DNA of 64,000 nt from Eutreptiella sp. 'Long Island Sound 2002' (GCA_964036045.1 OZ038382.1:154410265-154474264); one strand, 5' to 3'; shown: positions 9,116-21,369, numbered from the stretch's first letter. The notes: generated from the letters alone by a model not told the origin. Translations and numbers: made by a program.

Positions 9116-10370
9116 GCCCTCTTATTCTTCATGGATAATGTTGTTAACGAGGCCCTGAGGGCTCTGAACACAGCTAACCTCCGGCGGTACACCGATTTGC
9201 AGTGCCCCAAGGCCCGGCGGCGGCGGTTGAAGGCTGTTCAGCGGCTGGTGCGAGTTCTATTGGGTGGTCCGAACATTGTGTGTGGCACCAACACCAAAGG
9301 AGAAGTCTGTTTAAGTGATGGGGCGTGCACTGCCCTGTATGGCCCACTTGGTGGCCATCTTGCATTCACAGCTCAGGAGCATGAGGCCCTGAGCATGCTA
9401 CCCATGGCATGCAGCATGCATCTTTCCCAGCGGGCCCTTTTGCGAATGCCCCGCCGTTGCACACAACGGGACCTAAGGACTGTCCGGCAACGGATCATGC
9501 CCTACTTTCCCCAAGCAACCATTGTAAAGTCTACCACAGGCCGCAATAGGGCAGCTGCCCATGTGCCTTTGCAGTCAATTGTGCAAAATGCAATATCTAT
9601 GGCCCGAGTTATTGGGAAACCCCCCCCCTAGTGGCGTTGCCATTGTTGTCATTTCGGTTGAGGCGACTTCCTTGTGGAAGGCATCCTCTACCCGTGCGGA
9701 TGTAGGGGTCAATGTATGGGGGGGGGCAAAGTATGCTTCGAAGGTGAAGCTATGGGCCTCATGGTTTTGCATGGATGGCGGGGATGAACAGGCTTTTTTG
9801 AGAAGCCTGGACATCTCCGCCTACCTCAACCAAGAGGTGAGGGATGTGGAGGAGGACGTTGTCCTCTTTCAAAACCAATTTTTGACTTGCACTGTCATTT
9901 TGACGGGGGATGGGAAGGGGATGCAAGCAATGGGGGGGGCTGGGTCTAAGTGTTGGTTGTGCAAAGACCCCGGGGCCAATGGTATTGTTGAGCAAATGGG
10001 GGTGGAGTCCACCTCAAGATGGGGGGCATTCTTGAGAAGTGTGACCCTTGATAGGCGGCCGGGGGGACTACCAACATGCAGCATGCCGCATCCTAAACGG
10101 CATTGCAAAGCGCACTGAGACCACCCTTTAGGCCGTCCCCCCTGGTACCCCCCGAAAAGGAGGAACATTTTTCAGTTTTCCTCCATCCCAACGGAGTATC
10201 GGCATGGGCCTTACAAGAGGAGGCTCAAAAATTGTTTTAGGGGTTGGTCCTTGGTGAGGCCAAGTATGTCCCTCCGCCACATGCACCATTGCATGTCCAT
10301 GAACGCCCTGGAGCAAGGGCTTTTGGGACTGGAGGCAGCCAAAGCCTCAGACATTGATGACTTTGTATGA
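9116..10370 (+). pseudogene. Transposon gene, 3' block; possible DDE transposase
   Basis: After the acceptor the frame reads ALLFFMDNVVNEAL and runs to a TAG at 9,629. There a run of nine Cs (9,620-9,628) shifts the frame, and the text resumes as SGVAIVVISVEATSLWKAS. Further on it has TRADVGVNVWGG, WFCMDGGDEQAFLRSLD, and then TGDGKGMQAMGG followed closely by CWLC. A GDGK-type acidic site with a CxxC about ten residues on recalls the core of several eukaryotic DDE transposases (RAG1/Transib and Chapaev-like groups), but I cannot prove membership. A second slip at the G run near 10,061 moves the frame to DYQHAACRILNGIAKRTE. A last coding-like stretch reaches TGA near 10,370. The copy is probably inactive unless the runs are mis-assembled. 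Confidence 0.45.
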
Positions 10371-10439
10371 AAAACGACCATACATGCTTTGTGCCAAGTG
10401 TTTTGTGTTGTTTGTCCTAGTGGGGGATGGAGGAGGGGT

Positions 10440-10751
10440 GCGCGATAACTACCCGCGATAACTGCGCGATAACTGAGTTATCGCGCGATAACTAGCGCGA
10501 TAACTAGTTAGAGCAAGGTGCTCTAACTGCGTTCTAACTCTGTTCTAACTGTGCTCTAACTCTTTGACCCCCCCCAAAAAAACCACCCCTACAATGAGGG
10601 TTATGGGGGGAAAGAAAGGGGATGGGGGGTTTTTGAGGGTGCTGAATCCATTTTTTTAGGTGGTTTGCCCCAAAATTGAGGGTAGGTGGGTGTTCCAGAA
10701 ATTGCGTTCTAACTAGGGGTTCCGCACCACGCCCTAAAACGCTGCATCCCA
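10440..10751 (-). repeat. Right end of the transposon
   Basis: Overlapping CGCGATAA words at 10,440-10,508 lead into CTAACTAGTTAGAGC-type words (seen inverted) and then about 250 bp nearly identical to the inverted solo copy at 2,919-3,177. The terminal 36 bp (10,716-10,751) pair with the left end at 4,348-4,383. Confidence 0.85.
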
Positions 10752-12618
10752 CACATTGAAACCCAGGCTACTCACCTATATGAAAATTTCCAGATTTGGT
10801 GCCAGATTGCCTGATTTATAGACGCCAGAAGGTCAGGCCTTCAGCGATGCGAAATGGGTACCTCTACTTCGGTACCCACTCAGACCCCCCTCCCTTTACA
10901 TGTTAATTCCTTAAAACAAAGCATGACCAGTGCTTCTGTCGGATGCAGTACTGCGGTCACCTGTATTAGTGTCGGACTCAGCCGGCATGCTCTTGGGTGC
11001 AAGTCCTTCTCCGGCCGTTCGTGCCAGAGGCTGGGGGACAGCAGCAGCGGCGGCGGCAGCCTTGACTGACCAGGGCCCTCTCCCTACTCTCTGGCATTCA
11101 AGGGAAGGCCTTCACAGGTCTCAAAACAGCAATGACAGAGCTATGATGGGCTTTGTGCAGCGACGGAGATCAAGCTGTGGGGGCTTTTTGCAAAGATTTC
11201 TTTCAACTTGCACAGCTCTACAGAGGGCGCTCTTACGGTTATCTCTGAACAAATCTGCTGGCTGGCCCGGCACCAGAACTGTGGCCAGGTGCCACTGGCT
11301 TGCTCTTGCACCACCGGCGGCGTGAATCTGCTCAACCAGCCACTGCTCTCTTCCGGGGTCACACACTTCGGCCCTTCGACCAGACCCAATGAACCTGCGA
11401 AGAACACTTTGAACATGTGTCCAAGCCATTTGCCTGATGCTGGGACCAAATTGTGTGCAACGCCTTCCTGTGAGCGCGTTCCTGAGTAAGCTTTCATCGA
11501 CCAAACGTGTGCGGGCGAATATTGCCTTCCTTTGGTCTCAGGCTCAAGGCTGACCTTGCTGGCAAACCCTCTGCGACTGCAATGCAGATCTGTCCCAAAC
11601 CCGTGGATCATTAGAACCCCACAAAGCTTCTGTTTTGGATGTAGCGGGGGCTCTGCCCCTCGCCCCCCCCGCCCCCAACCGGTGATCTCAAAGGTTCCAG
11701 GGCTGAAGCTCTGTGGGTTCAACCATCTTTGTTCATCAGCTCGGAAGCAGTTGGGAAGAAGCATCTTTGCTGTAAAGCGTCCAGGCATCTTCCAGAACAG
11801 GAGATGGCACCCCCACCTGTTTCGGGGTGCCCGGGGGGGGGGGGGGGGGTGATTTGTCCTTGGGTAGATTTGAGAGCCACAGGCAGAAACCAGGGCAGTG
11901 ATTTGGGGCTTCCTGTCCACCAATGTGCAAAGGCCCCCGGGGCGCACACACAAATAACGCAAAGAAAGAAAGTGTTTCGCTTCACAAATGACGCGTGCAG
12001 CTGCAGTGCCCCTCCGTACATACGCTTATTCAGGTCACCACACTTGACCATCGCAAACCCGGGGGGGGGGGGGGCTCGGCACCAACCAACAGCCTTCATT
12101 ACCCCCTTTGCATTGCTGCAGCCAGCAATCTACGGAGGCTTTGGGCTGAGTCGGGAGATACCGGGCCCAAAACGGCTGGGGGGTTGGGGATTATCGTTTT
12201 CACTGGGGAAAGCAGCTTCCTTTGCTATGTATTGCATGGGCTTCCTGGCGCACCGAGAGGCGCAAGGAGGGATCCTCAGGCATGGGACGTGAGCTACATC
12301 GGTCAAAGATTGATCAGCCTGAGCTATTGGGGGGGCGGGCGTCATGCAACATCTCACGGGTGGCTGCCGGTTAAATTGACATCAAATCTGCCACTGTCGA
12401 TGGTGTGCACTTTGGGCAGTGCTGGTGGTCTTCTCATACTATTTTGCGGTGGTCTGTCCTGTAGGCGTCCATTCCCTACTAGGCCTGCCAGTGTGCCTGT
12501 TCAAACGCATGACTGTGGGCATGGGCATGGGGCGTCTGCATATTGCGACCAGAAACTACACCAGCCCAGAGGCCTGCAGTCTGACTTGGATGGTGCCCCT
12601 CCCCCTACCGCAGCCGAC
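10752..12618. other. No gene recognised
   Basis: Several open frames of 70-270 codons exist on the minus strand (11,121-12,099), but none shows a domain. Runs of Gs at about 11,830 and 12,060 break them. The last exon or exons of the Ariadne-type gene, which must lie below 12,619, should be here, but I could not place them. Confidence 0.4.
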
Positions 12619-15600
12619 CTGCTCCTGGGAGTCCTCAAAGATGTTCTTCGCTGACAGGCGCTCCTCTGGCGTCAGTGCAAGGCCGAAGGGGTTGTTTGGT
12701 TGAGGAGGAGCGAAAGCATGGAACGCCCAAGTGTACGACCACTGAAGGACTCGTCTGCACTGTGAGAACAACGAAAGCGGGAGCAGCGGCCCTCAATTCT
12801 CACCTGAAGTGCCTCCGCATTGCAAATACATACTGCCTCACGGCGTGTGCTCACGGGAGGGGCACGGTCCTCTGCTTTGCGGGGACGTGGGGGTGCTCCC
12901 TCAGCCTGAAAATGCGTCTGCCGAGGCAACGGCTGGGAGGACAGTGATGAGCAGGCTGTTGGACCCGCCCACCCAGCAGCAAAATATCTACCAAGCGGGA
13001 GCCTGCAGCTGCAATTGGGCTGGGAGGGCTGGCCCCAGTACCCCGTGGGGTTGCTGCACGGTGAGCTAAAGGGCAACGGGGAGCACGTCAGCGTGTGACA
13101 GCACAAAGAAAAGCACGTCAGTGTATCATGTCCACAGCTCTAAGCTATGGTCATGCGGTGACAACAATTCTACACAGTGTGGCAGCGGTACACCGAGGTC
13201 GTCGCTAAGCTATCACTGTGGACCCGCGATCTGTCCCTCCGCTTGTTGGAACCCCGCCCCGCCCCCCCACCACACGAGAACAACCGTTAAAGCACTGCAA
13301 ATGATGGAAATAACGCCTGTTGTGCTGACAAGGGCGCTAAGCACACCCTGAGAAGACACAAGCAGTGATAACACCCTGCACCTTGCAAGCGGGCAAACAA
13401 GTGTCCAATATACTCACAATTAGCCCGTTGTATCCATGCACCCACGGGATTTGACACATTAGTTCGGCTGGTTTGGACCAAAAGAAAACTCACAAAACAG
13501 TTCAAATCGTGTTTTTGAAGGAGTGGTCATAACCATTTTGGGATGCTCAGACAAGTGTTTTCAGGATGCTTTGAGTCTGTTTTGCCCCTTTTCAATGCAC
13601 AACAAGCGCCAAAAAGAAAGCCATGAAAATACCCCTTTTCGAGATCAAAAGACAAGGCCCAAAGTTGGGTCAAAATTACCTCTTTCCAAACGTAGTACTG
13701 TTAGGGTGTCCAAACAAGTGTTTTCAGACTGCTCTGTCTCCGTTTTGCCCAATAATGCGCAATGGGTAGTGTACGGCCTGCACAACATGGAGACTGCACA
13801 TTCCGTAGCGTGCTGAGTGCATGTGGTGCGATTTGCAGAGTGCAGTCCGCACTGTGTGACCTGTTCATTGTGCATATTGCGCAATGAACACGGTGCAAAG
13901 TATAGGGTGCAAAGTGTACATTGTGCGATGTGCAACGTGCGCAGTGTACACTGTGCAACACGCGGAGTGCCAAGTACACGAAGTGCAGAGTTCACAGTGT
14001 CCAGTGTGCAGTGTGCAGTGTGCTGTGTGCCGAGTGCGCACTGCATAGTCAACAGGATGTATAGTGTGCCGTGTGCAGAACACGCAATGTGTGTGTGCAG
14101 CATATAGGTTATGCTGGGCATTGTGCATTATGCAGAGTGAGAAGTGCGCATTGTGCACAGTGTGCAGATTTCTGTTTCTACACAACGTATTGTACGGGCA
14201 TGCCCAATTTTTCATGCCATACAGGCCTTGGGGCATGACAAGAGTCAAAACTCCCGGTTGAATCATCATTCACCACAACAACGGATTGGATGAACTTGCA
14301 CCATGAGTGTGCTTACCTTCTGCCTTTTGCATTGTGTGTGCATGGTGCATGGTGCATGCTTTACCGACCGAAAAGGAACATTTACGCCAAAATTGGACAG
14401 AGCTAGGGAAGCAGCTCAGGGTAGGGGGTAAATGATTGGATGGCAATTTCTAGCAAGAGGTAGATGTAGGTGCTATGAGGAAATCGGCCACAGCACAATT
14501 CTTAGTGTGGACCAGGGACAACAACCACTGCATTGAAATCTACAACCGTGGACATTTCAACCATTTTGCCTTTGTACATATGTTGCTTACAGGTTGAAGC
14601 AGGCACATTCCATGCCAAAATGTGTACTACATAGGATGCTCAGTGGTCAGTCGTTTTGTTTTCAAACCCTTTGGTTTCAGACTGTGTTCCCCTTCTGCTT
14701 TGAGTGATCTCATTTTTTTTTTGAAGCTCTGGAGTACATTTTTTTTTCGACAAATCCGAGTACCAAAAAAATTAGCACAAAAAATGCCCGACAAATGCTC
14801 AATAAAAAAACAAAGGCGTGATGTCAAATACTTGCCATTCGTCGTTTGTGCCTCGAGCTGTAGACCCAATGCCAATCTGCCGTCATTGACAAGGGGTCTT
14901 TTACAAGGAAGCAAGAAAGGAAGGGGAAAGGTGACTCCTCAGGAACAGCTCTGACATTCCCTCACGGCGGCTTCACACTGCAAGCACCAGCATACAATCT
15001 TTAGTTGGTTGATGCCCTCCACCAGCCAGTCCCATGAAGCTGCAGAGCTGTCCCCAAGTCGCTGCAGTACTTCAATCCTGGCATCCAAAGAGTCTAGCAT
15101 TTTGCACTCCAGTCGGTAAGAGTCAAGGTTGGCCTTAAATCTGGAAATGCAAAAGGGCAAATCCACAACCCTCAGCGGTGGGGCTGGAAACTGAATCTCT
15201 GGTGAAGTGTGGATCTAGGTGAAAAACTGGTTCCAGACTGAAATCTGCATCTGGTGTGAAATCTGCACCTGGTATGGAATTTGGACCCATGGGGCAAACC
15301 AGGTCATTGTATATCTCTTGGATAACCTTCGAACCAGATCAGGGGACGTCGCATGCAAGGTCCGGATCTCCAGGTCCCAAACTTGCTTGCCAATCGTAAC
15401 CAACACCATTGGTCATGGGACCTAGCACGTGACACTTAGACACTGCCCCGCGGGGGCCCTGTGACCTGCATGCACTGGCTGCGTTCCACTAAGCGGTCGG
15501 CACACTGCATATTGTACACTGTGCATCTTGCACCACACCCTGCACAGAGTGCACAGTGCACAGAGCAATGTGGAGGACACTGATCTCCCTGCAATACTAC

Positions 15601-18600
15601 TGTGTTCAGAGTGTATGCTGCATTGTGCAAAATGCAGGTGTGCATGGTGTGGAGTGTGCAGTGGATTGTGTGGAGTACACAGCATGCGGTGTGCAGAGTG
15701 AATGAAAACAGGCACAAAACCCATCATGGACAGCGCTGCAACGCTCCACAGCACAGCACACACAGACCTGTCATGGTAGTGCTGAAACCTCTGCAGACAG
15801 AACATGCGAGTTGGAAGGCATGCAGACATAAAGCAGTGAGGGCTTGGGATGTACCAGGGACTCAACCTTCCCAAAGCCCCAAATGGAGTCCCCTAACAAC
15901 ACCCAACACATATGGGAACCCAGGCGCGGACTTTTCCGCCGTGGCAGACAGATCTCAACTGGCCATCTCTATTGGGGACCTTCTGCGGCACGGAGAGTGG
16001 AGAAATGGCCTTGCAGCCCTTGGAGCCCCTTTTCCCAACAGCCGGTCCCACCCCTCCTTTTCAACTTTCCATTGGCCCTGTAGTTCTGCGCACACAATTA
16101 AGTGCCATGCCACCCACAAGGACAATCCACCCAGGCCGTCCTAACTTGTTGGTTGTGGGCGTGTGTCTCTATGTTGTGACTTTGCACCCAGGTATTTGTA
16201 CTTTGGATTCAGCTGCGCTGTGGGACCATACCTGCTGCTAATACCTGCCAAACATTGCTTGGACGGATGCCGGCTCTTTAGCTTGCAGACAGGCTGGGCA
16301 CTTCAGGCAGGTGAAGGGAGTCAGATGTTGTCCAGAGGGTGAAAGGAAGGTGAAAAGCCATGTCGTTTCGGCCCCTGCACAGCTCTCTGTGCGTGTGTTG
16401 GCGCGTGCACCAGATAGAAGAAAGGAGGACATGGTGTGTGCATGTGTGTGTGTGTGTGTGCGTGTGCGGGTATGTGTGTGCGTTCACGTGCGCGCATCCC
16501 ATGGTTGACCTGCAACTGTGTTTTGGCATTGTCAGCATCAAAATTCTCCTTGTACTTCCCGCACGTGTGCCCATTAATCTCCGTCCACGTGTGCTCCGCT
16601 CCCGTTTGTTGCCCACAGATCTGCAAACAAAAGAGATATCCCTGACGCACATCACATCAGAAGAAGGAGGCGATAAAATAGCGCAGGCTTCTCTTTCACC
16701 CTGCCCAAGTCTGGATGAATTGAGGTCGTGAGCTGCCAGTACTCCCGGCACAGGGTGTAGACCTACTCAAAAAGAAAAACCTCCACAACCCCTGGATGCC
16801 TGAAGAGGGCGGGGGAGGGCAAAGCCCTGGTGCTGCTCTCGCGGTAGTTGGCAGCGTCAATCGACTTCCCTGAACCAAGCCGCTGGCCCACCGTTTCTGT
16901 TTCTATATGATGGCGGATCGTGGCAGCCGAGTGGAAGGGTCTTTGAGGCGCAGGGGTTGTAATCCCCAAAACGTCTTAAACCCTTAGGTTGTGTAACACG
17001 GCAACTACCAAGAGCTACTGGAAGGCAACCACTGGAAGGCACAGAAATTCACGAGAGGGGCGGGGGGAGGGCCGCTATTTTTGTTGCAGTCAAATGACCT
17101 CGTTGGTGACCAGGGGGACCGAAGCTCCCAACGAGCCATGATGTTGTTGTAGGACCCACTGTGCAGACGAACAGACCGCTGCTCCCCGTGTGTGTAGGTT
17201 TGGGAGTCTGGAAGAGGGGGGGGGGGAGGGTCCCATTTCCCACGCCAACAACCCACGTGTGACCCGCATGCAGCGCCATAGCCTTTGGGTTCATGAGTAT
17301 TGCTACTCTGTGCCTACTGCTCCTGCCCACACGCAGTATTCTTGGGGGCATGTGCCGAATGTGTCCCCCAGTGTGAACTCGGGCCATTGGCCAAGTTCAG
17401 TCATGAACTCGAACCACAGCAGCACCAAACACACTCACGCCACAATCTGTCGCTGTGCAGCCTCATGGGCAGTAACATCGTATGGGCCGGTTTGCTCCAT
17501 TCGCGTGCTTCGCTGGCAGCCGCCAGCGGTGCTGGCCCGTTGCTTTGCAGTCAGGTAAGGAGAGTGGTCCACCGAATTGGGTATCGAAGCACCACACCGT
17601 CAACAATTCAGCAGATGGCCATCATTGCAGCATTACACTGTGCGCATATCGGCACGTGGCTCACATTGCAACAGAGGCATCACACACCCAGCAGAAGAAG
17701 GATCCGCACCGACAGGCCATTAGATTGCAGCCCCCATTCTTCTCCACCGGTTGCCTGAGGAACACAATCAAAGAATAGCAGAACTTCAGCAGGTCAATAC
17801 TGCTGTGAAGACAACCCTCTCGCCGGTAACAAGGGGGCCTTACTGGGCACACGCCCTGCGGCGGGTCATGTAACCCTTAGCAATCCTCCACCCCATGAGA
17901 CCCAGCACATCGCCCCTGCGCCCAATGTCCCAGGCTCCCAGCGTGCACGTCCGCACCGCTTCCACTGCGGCCCACCCAGCAACTATCAGTGGAAAACGGG
18001 GGCCGGGGGCCCCACTACATGTGATACTGATCATTTTGAGATGTGCATGCTGGGGAGTAAAGCGGCAAGACGGAGTGAGAGCTAATTTAGGTGAGCTAAG
18101 CTAAGGTGTAGGTGGAACCTGTGGTAGACTTCTTACCCTGTGTAACACAGCCACCTACCAAGAGCTACTGGATTGCAACCAATCAAAGGCACGTAATTTC
18201 AGAAGCGGGCATGAAACTGTGCAAATTGGTGTGAGAAGACGAAACACACTGTCAGATCGAGAACCTACTGCATTTATGCTTTTCAGAGAATAAATGGAGA
18301 GCGGAAATGGGAGGGGGACGCCTAAAAAAACTCCGACACCTGCTTCTTGTGGGCTTTCTTGGTCACCAATTATCTGCCTGGGGAGGTGGGGGGGCCATAA
18401 AGCCTGGATAAGTGTGCCGGTTGGTACTTCCGGGTATAAGTATTTGTTCACCTTTTAAGAAGGGAATCCACGACACCATTAGGTTGAGGGGCGGGGGGGA
18501 GGTGATCCACGGACCAGCCTCGACAGGCCCGGCCGGGGGTGCATCTCTGCAAGTAAAAAAATGTAGTCATGCATCCAGAGCGGCGGCCATGCAGGGACAT

Positions 18601-21347
18601 ACCCACACAGCGGACAGTCCTTGGTGTTGGCAGAAAGCCAACTGGTGTTCTCACCATCTTGCTCAAGCCTTTTCAGCCACATTTTGACCTGCAGCAAGCA
18701 AGAGCACACAGGAGCACGCGCTGCATGCCTTGGCGCATGCCTTGGCGCATGCCTGCCGCGCACCAGCTACCAACCTCTACTCTGGACGCCAGCACCATGG
18801 CACCGTTGACAGCGCTGTCACTGACAGGCAGCGTGTGTGCGCGGGAGGACCACACGTGCATCACAGCCCCATGTATATGAATTGGCTGGCCTCCCTGCCC
18901 CCTTTCCCTCATACAAAGATGCGGATCTGAGGGCACAACAGGTATCCGATTGCAGTATATGGGCTGGTTGAGCCTTGTCGAGAAAACAAGGGCGTGGAAA
19001 AATTTCATTTTGGGGGAGGGGCGTCCAGGCTCACTTTCTGTACCGTATATCAGTCACAGTGATCCCCACGACGCGCTGATCGTCCTGAGGTATGCATTGG
19101 GGGGGGGGGGGGATCGCCAAAGCCCAAAAATTTTTCAAGCAGGTTGTCTGAGTCAAAAAAATACGCCTTGGGGCACCAGAGCCCCTTTTCCAAACTGCCC
19201 CCACTTTTGGGGGGCTCGAATCCCCCCCCCCTTGGGTAATATTTCTCACCGAACCAACGAAGCAGGTGCCAGTGAGAATGCAGACGTAGGGCATGCTCGG
19301 GCCATGCCAATGCATGCCATGGTAGGATGGCACACACAGGTTGCCACCACATGTGGCATGCACCCATTGTAACCCCCTCCCTTGACATGACTTGACAATA
19401 CAGGACAGAGAGGGAGAAGGCCGGGAGAGAGGGTGGCTGAAGGGGCATTTCACGATTTGTTGCAAAAGCGGTTGCTGGCGGTTGGACAAGCAGTTGGGTG
19501 GCGACTTCTGGCAGGTGCAAACCGGTTGGGGCTGTTGGGGAGAACAGAAGAGGCTGGCAGGGCTGACCATCACCCTTCAAGCGCATGCCTGCGGAGAAGG
19601 ATTGAGGTCCATTCTGCTCTGCCCCGAAAGATGGCCGTAAAGAGGGCGGGAGAGAGGTGGCGGAGGGTCCCAAACGGCACCATATTGCACACAACCTCTC
19701 AGCATTGCTGCACCCACCGTGCTCAGCTCTACCACCCGCAAAACGCCTGTTGATTGATCAGGAGCATGCGAACGATTCCCAAACCTCCATTTCAAAATGG
19801 AGGGCTCCGACCTGCGGGTTAAGTTCGCCAGCGCCCCGAAACGGTCCAAAAGAGGTTGTCACGTTCATGGGGACCTGCCATGAGTTCTAATTGCCAGGGG
19901 GCATAGAAGTTGAGTAATTGTGGCGGTTGGCACTTCCAGGTGTACACAGCGGTTTGAATTTTTTTGGAGGGAATTGTTTGCATTGCTTGTCCCAAGCCGT
20001 GGGGGGAAAGTACTTTTGGTAATTGAGAGTGGGCGACGGCCGTCCCTCTGCTCCCAGGTGCTGCTTCTGCCCCTTGGCGTCCCTCCCATCCCAGCATTGG
20101 CATGCTTTGCACTCAAGAGAGCGATATGTTCCCACCACCACTGATGTGGGAAATGTAACACTGGGGCAGGTTCCGGATTGCCCAGTCTTACACATCGGTG
20201 GTGCACAGCAATTCCCGCATTTTGCCTTTGCCTGGCGGCGGGGGGGTTCCCCCCTTCTCCTTCCCCTTCTCCAACCCCACCCCCGCTTCGAAATGAGACT
20301 CCATTGACTGGACCCATAAAGTGCAGGGCCATGTGGCGCCTGAGCACAATTGAAGCAGAATTCATGGCTACAACTGCATGCCACGTTCACCACCACCTTG
20401 GCCGAGGCTTGCGTGCATAGCACTGCATTGCCGCAGTGCGGAATACTGCAAAGAGGACCAAAAAAAAAAAGCACTGCATGCCAGCACCACAATTGTCTGC
20501 CTAATTGTCTCCATGTGTTCAAAAGCTTCCCCACACCCCACAAACCCCGCTCAGCCAAAGGAATTATTCACCTGTGCAAACTAGGCTGGCTGAGAGTCGG
20601 AGGAATGATGTAAATGTGTTTGACATGGTGCAGGAGAGTTGTAGCCAGTTACAAAAAGGATGAGAGCGGAGGACCGGGAAGCATGTAGAAATGAATCATG
20701 CTGGAGGGGGTCCAAGAGGTTGGATTGGGCTGAAGACCCTCATCACAGGAAGGTTTCTCAGCTGCTCCGAACACAAAAATTGAAACCCCTGCAGGGGACT
20801 TTAACAAAAGCGGAGGCGAGTTCGTGGAGAGGATGGGTTTTGAGGCTGCACGGAAGGGGTGAACAATGCAGCAACACAGGGATTGCGGCCATAATCCCTG
20901 TAGAAGCCGCCACGGCGAGCAAGATGGGTGTTCCCAGATCTCTTCATGGGGCCGATGTGCGAGACCCCCTCCTCGGGGCTCAAAGGGGGTTCATCAGGTT
21001 AAAGTCCGACGTGCACTGGGTCGCAATCCGCAAACACACAACAGTGGGCTACACAAGTGGTATCATGGGTATACGGGGCCCATACCCATGCAAGCAGCGC
21101 AAAAAAAGTTCCTGTCGGTGAAAAGGGGGGAACTGAAATGTATGGGTTGAGGTTGGTTAGAAAATGGTTGTTGATGTTGGGCTATAGATGCACTCACTGC
21201 AGGCTTCCGATGCAACAGGGCACACACTGCAAGCGTCCGACATGCAGGGGCACACACCTGGGGCACCATTTCACTTTGCAATTGTCTTCAACGTATGACT
21301 CAAGCATAAACTTTTTGTACTTTTCGAATGCAGTTGAATTCACAAAA
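12619..21347 (-). CDS. Ariadne-type RBR E3 ubiquitin ligase (5' and 3' ends missing)
   Basis: Eight minus-strand exons join in frame except at one boundary: 21,347-21,258; 20,445-about 20,305; 18,688-18,603; 17,754-17,688; 16,620-16,510; 15,790-15,768; 15,140-14,996; 12,759-12,619. The first two join to give the IBR core, KWCPS/IPHCGNAV, then CSCSHEFCFNC. The next three give the Rcat domain CPLC/GQPVEKNGGCNLMACRCGSFFCW/ICGQ; the Cys in NGGCN is the expected catalytic residue that takes ubiquitin from the E2. EHTWTEINGHTCGKYKE follows, as in plant ARI proteins. The last three form the helical Ariadne domain (RFQHYHDR, SYRLECKMLDSL, SWDWLVEGINQL, CRRVLQWSYTW). The second exon's donor is uncertain because phases do not match the third exon; a small exon may be missing there. 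RING1, the start and the stop were not found. Confidence 0.9.
13810..14170. repeat. GTGCA-rich degenerate simple repeat
   Basis: Short words such as AGTGTGCA, GTGCAGAG and TGTGCAAC alternate without a fixed period. A related tract lies at about 15,490-15,720. Both are inside introns of the Ariadne-type gene. Cys/His-rich open frames on either strand come from this composition. Confidence 0.7.
15768..15790 (-). other. 23-nt microexon of the Ariadne-type gene
   Basis: Between CTGCAG and GTCTGT the minus strand has 23 bases coding RFQHYHD plus two bases of an Arg codon. Spliced between the exons at 16,510 and 15,140, it gives ...AKTQLQ-RFQHYHDR-FKANLD..., matching the tyrosine/histidine-rich turn that opens the Ariadne domain. 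Phases agree at both joints. Confidence 0.85.
16441..16500 (+). repeat. (TG)n microsatellite
   Basis: An imperfect TG/CG dinucleotide run just 3' (on the minus strand) of an Ariadne exon, inside the intron. Two short interruptions by CGTGCGGG are visible. Confidence 0.8.
17000..17060 (+). repeat. Dispersed repeat R-A, copy 1
   Basis: GTGTAACACGGCAACTACC followed by AAGAGCTACTGGAAGGCAACC and AAAGGCAC-like words. Related copies lie at about 18,140-18,205 and 21,370-21,440. All lie in introns of the minus-strand genes. Confidence 0.6.
18140..18470 (+). repeat. Dispersed repeats R-A copy 2 and R-B copy 1
   Basis: The left part (to about 18,205) matches R-A (CACCTACCAAGAGCTACTGG, then TTGCAACCAATCAAAGGCAC). 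The right part (18,410-18,470) is R-B: GCCGGTTGGTACTTCC, then TTGTTCACCTTTT and GAAGGGAATCC. R-B recurs at about 25,465-25,550, and partly at about 19,920. Confidence 0.55.
19920..20220 (-). repeat. Dispersed repeat R-C, copy 1
   Basis: Contains the GTGCTGCTTCTGCCCCTTGGC word followed by TCCCTCCCA, a GCATGC stretch, then a CATC(A/G)GTGGTG word. Copies lie at about 22,890-23,200 (other strand) and 25,600-25,800 (this strand). The shared block spans roughly 200 bp and is about 75-85% alike by eye. Confidence 0.55.
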
Positions 21348-21369
21348 CTGAAAGTGCAGGTGGGCCCTG

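Larger units (their letters stand above)
4348..10751 (+). mobile_element. Large DNA transposon with inverted ends
   Basis: The left end (4,348-4,383) begins TGGGATGCAGCGTTCTAGGG and the right end (10,716-10,751) is its inverted match. The left end lacks about 40 bp of the end sequence kept on the right and in the solo copy at 2,919. A CA dinucleotide lies just outside both ends, so a 2-bp target duplication is possible but weak. Between the ends lie frame-broken coding blocks at 4,738-6,421, 6,664-6,928 and 9,116-10,370, separated by intervals that look like introns. Inside both ends and inside all three intervals the palindrome CTAACTAGTTAG and runs of TTATCGCG recur, as expected if a transposase binds them, though that is inference. 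The superfamily is not identified; the last coding block has DDE-like features. Confidence 0.75.

Noticed and set aside
14939-14995. Reading the exon at 15,140 on to a TGA at 14,939 as the Ariadne C-terminus
   Set aside because: A GTATGC donor at 14,995 joins in phase to CRRVLQWSYTW at 12,759, which continues the Ariadne domain far better.
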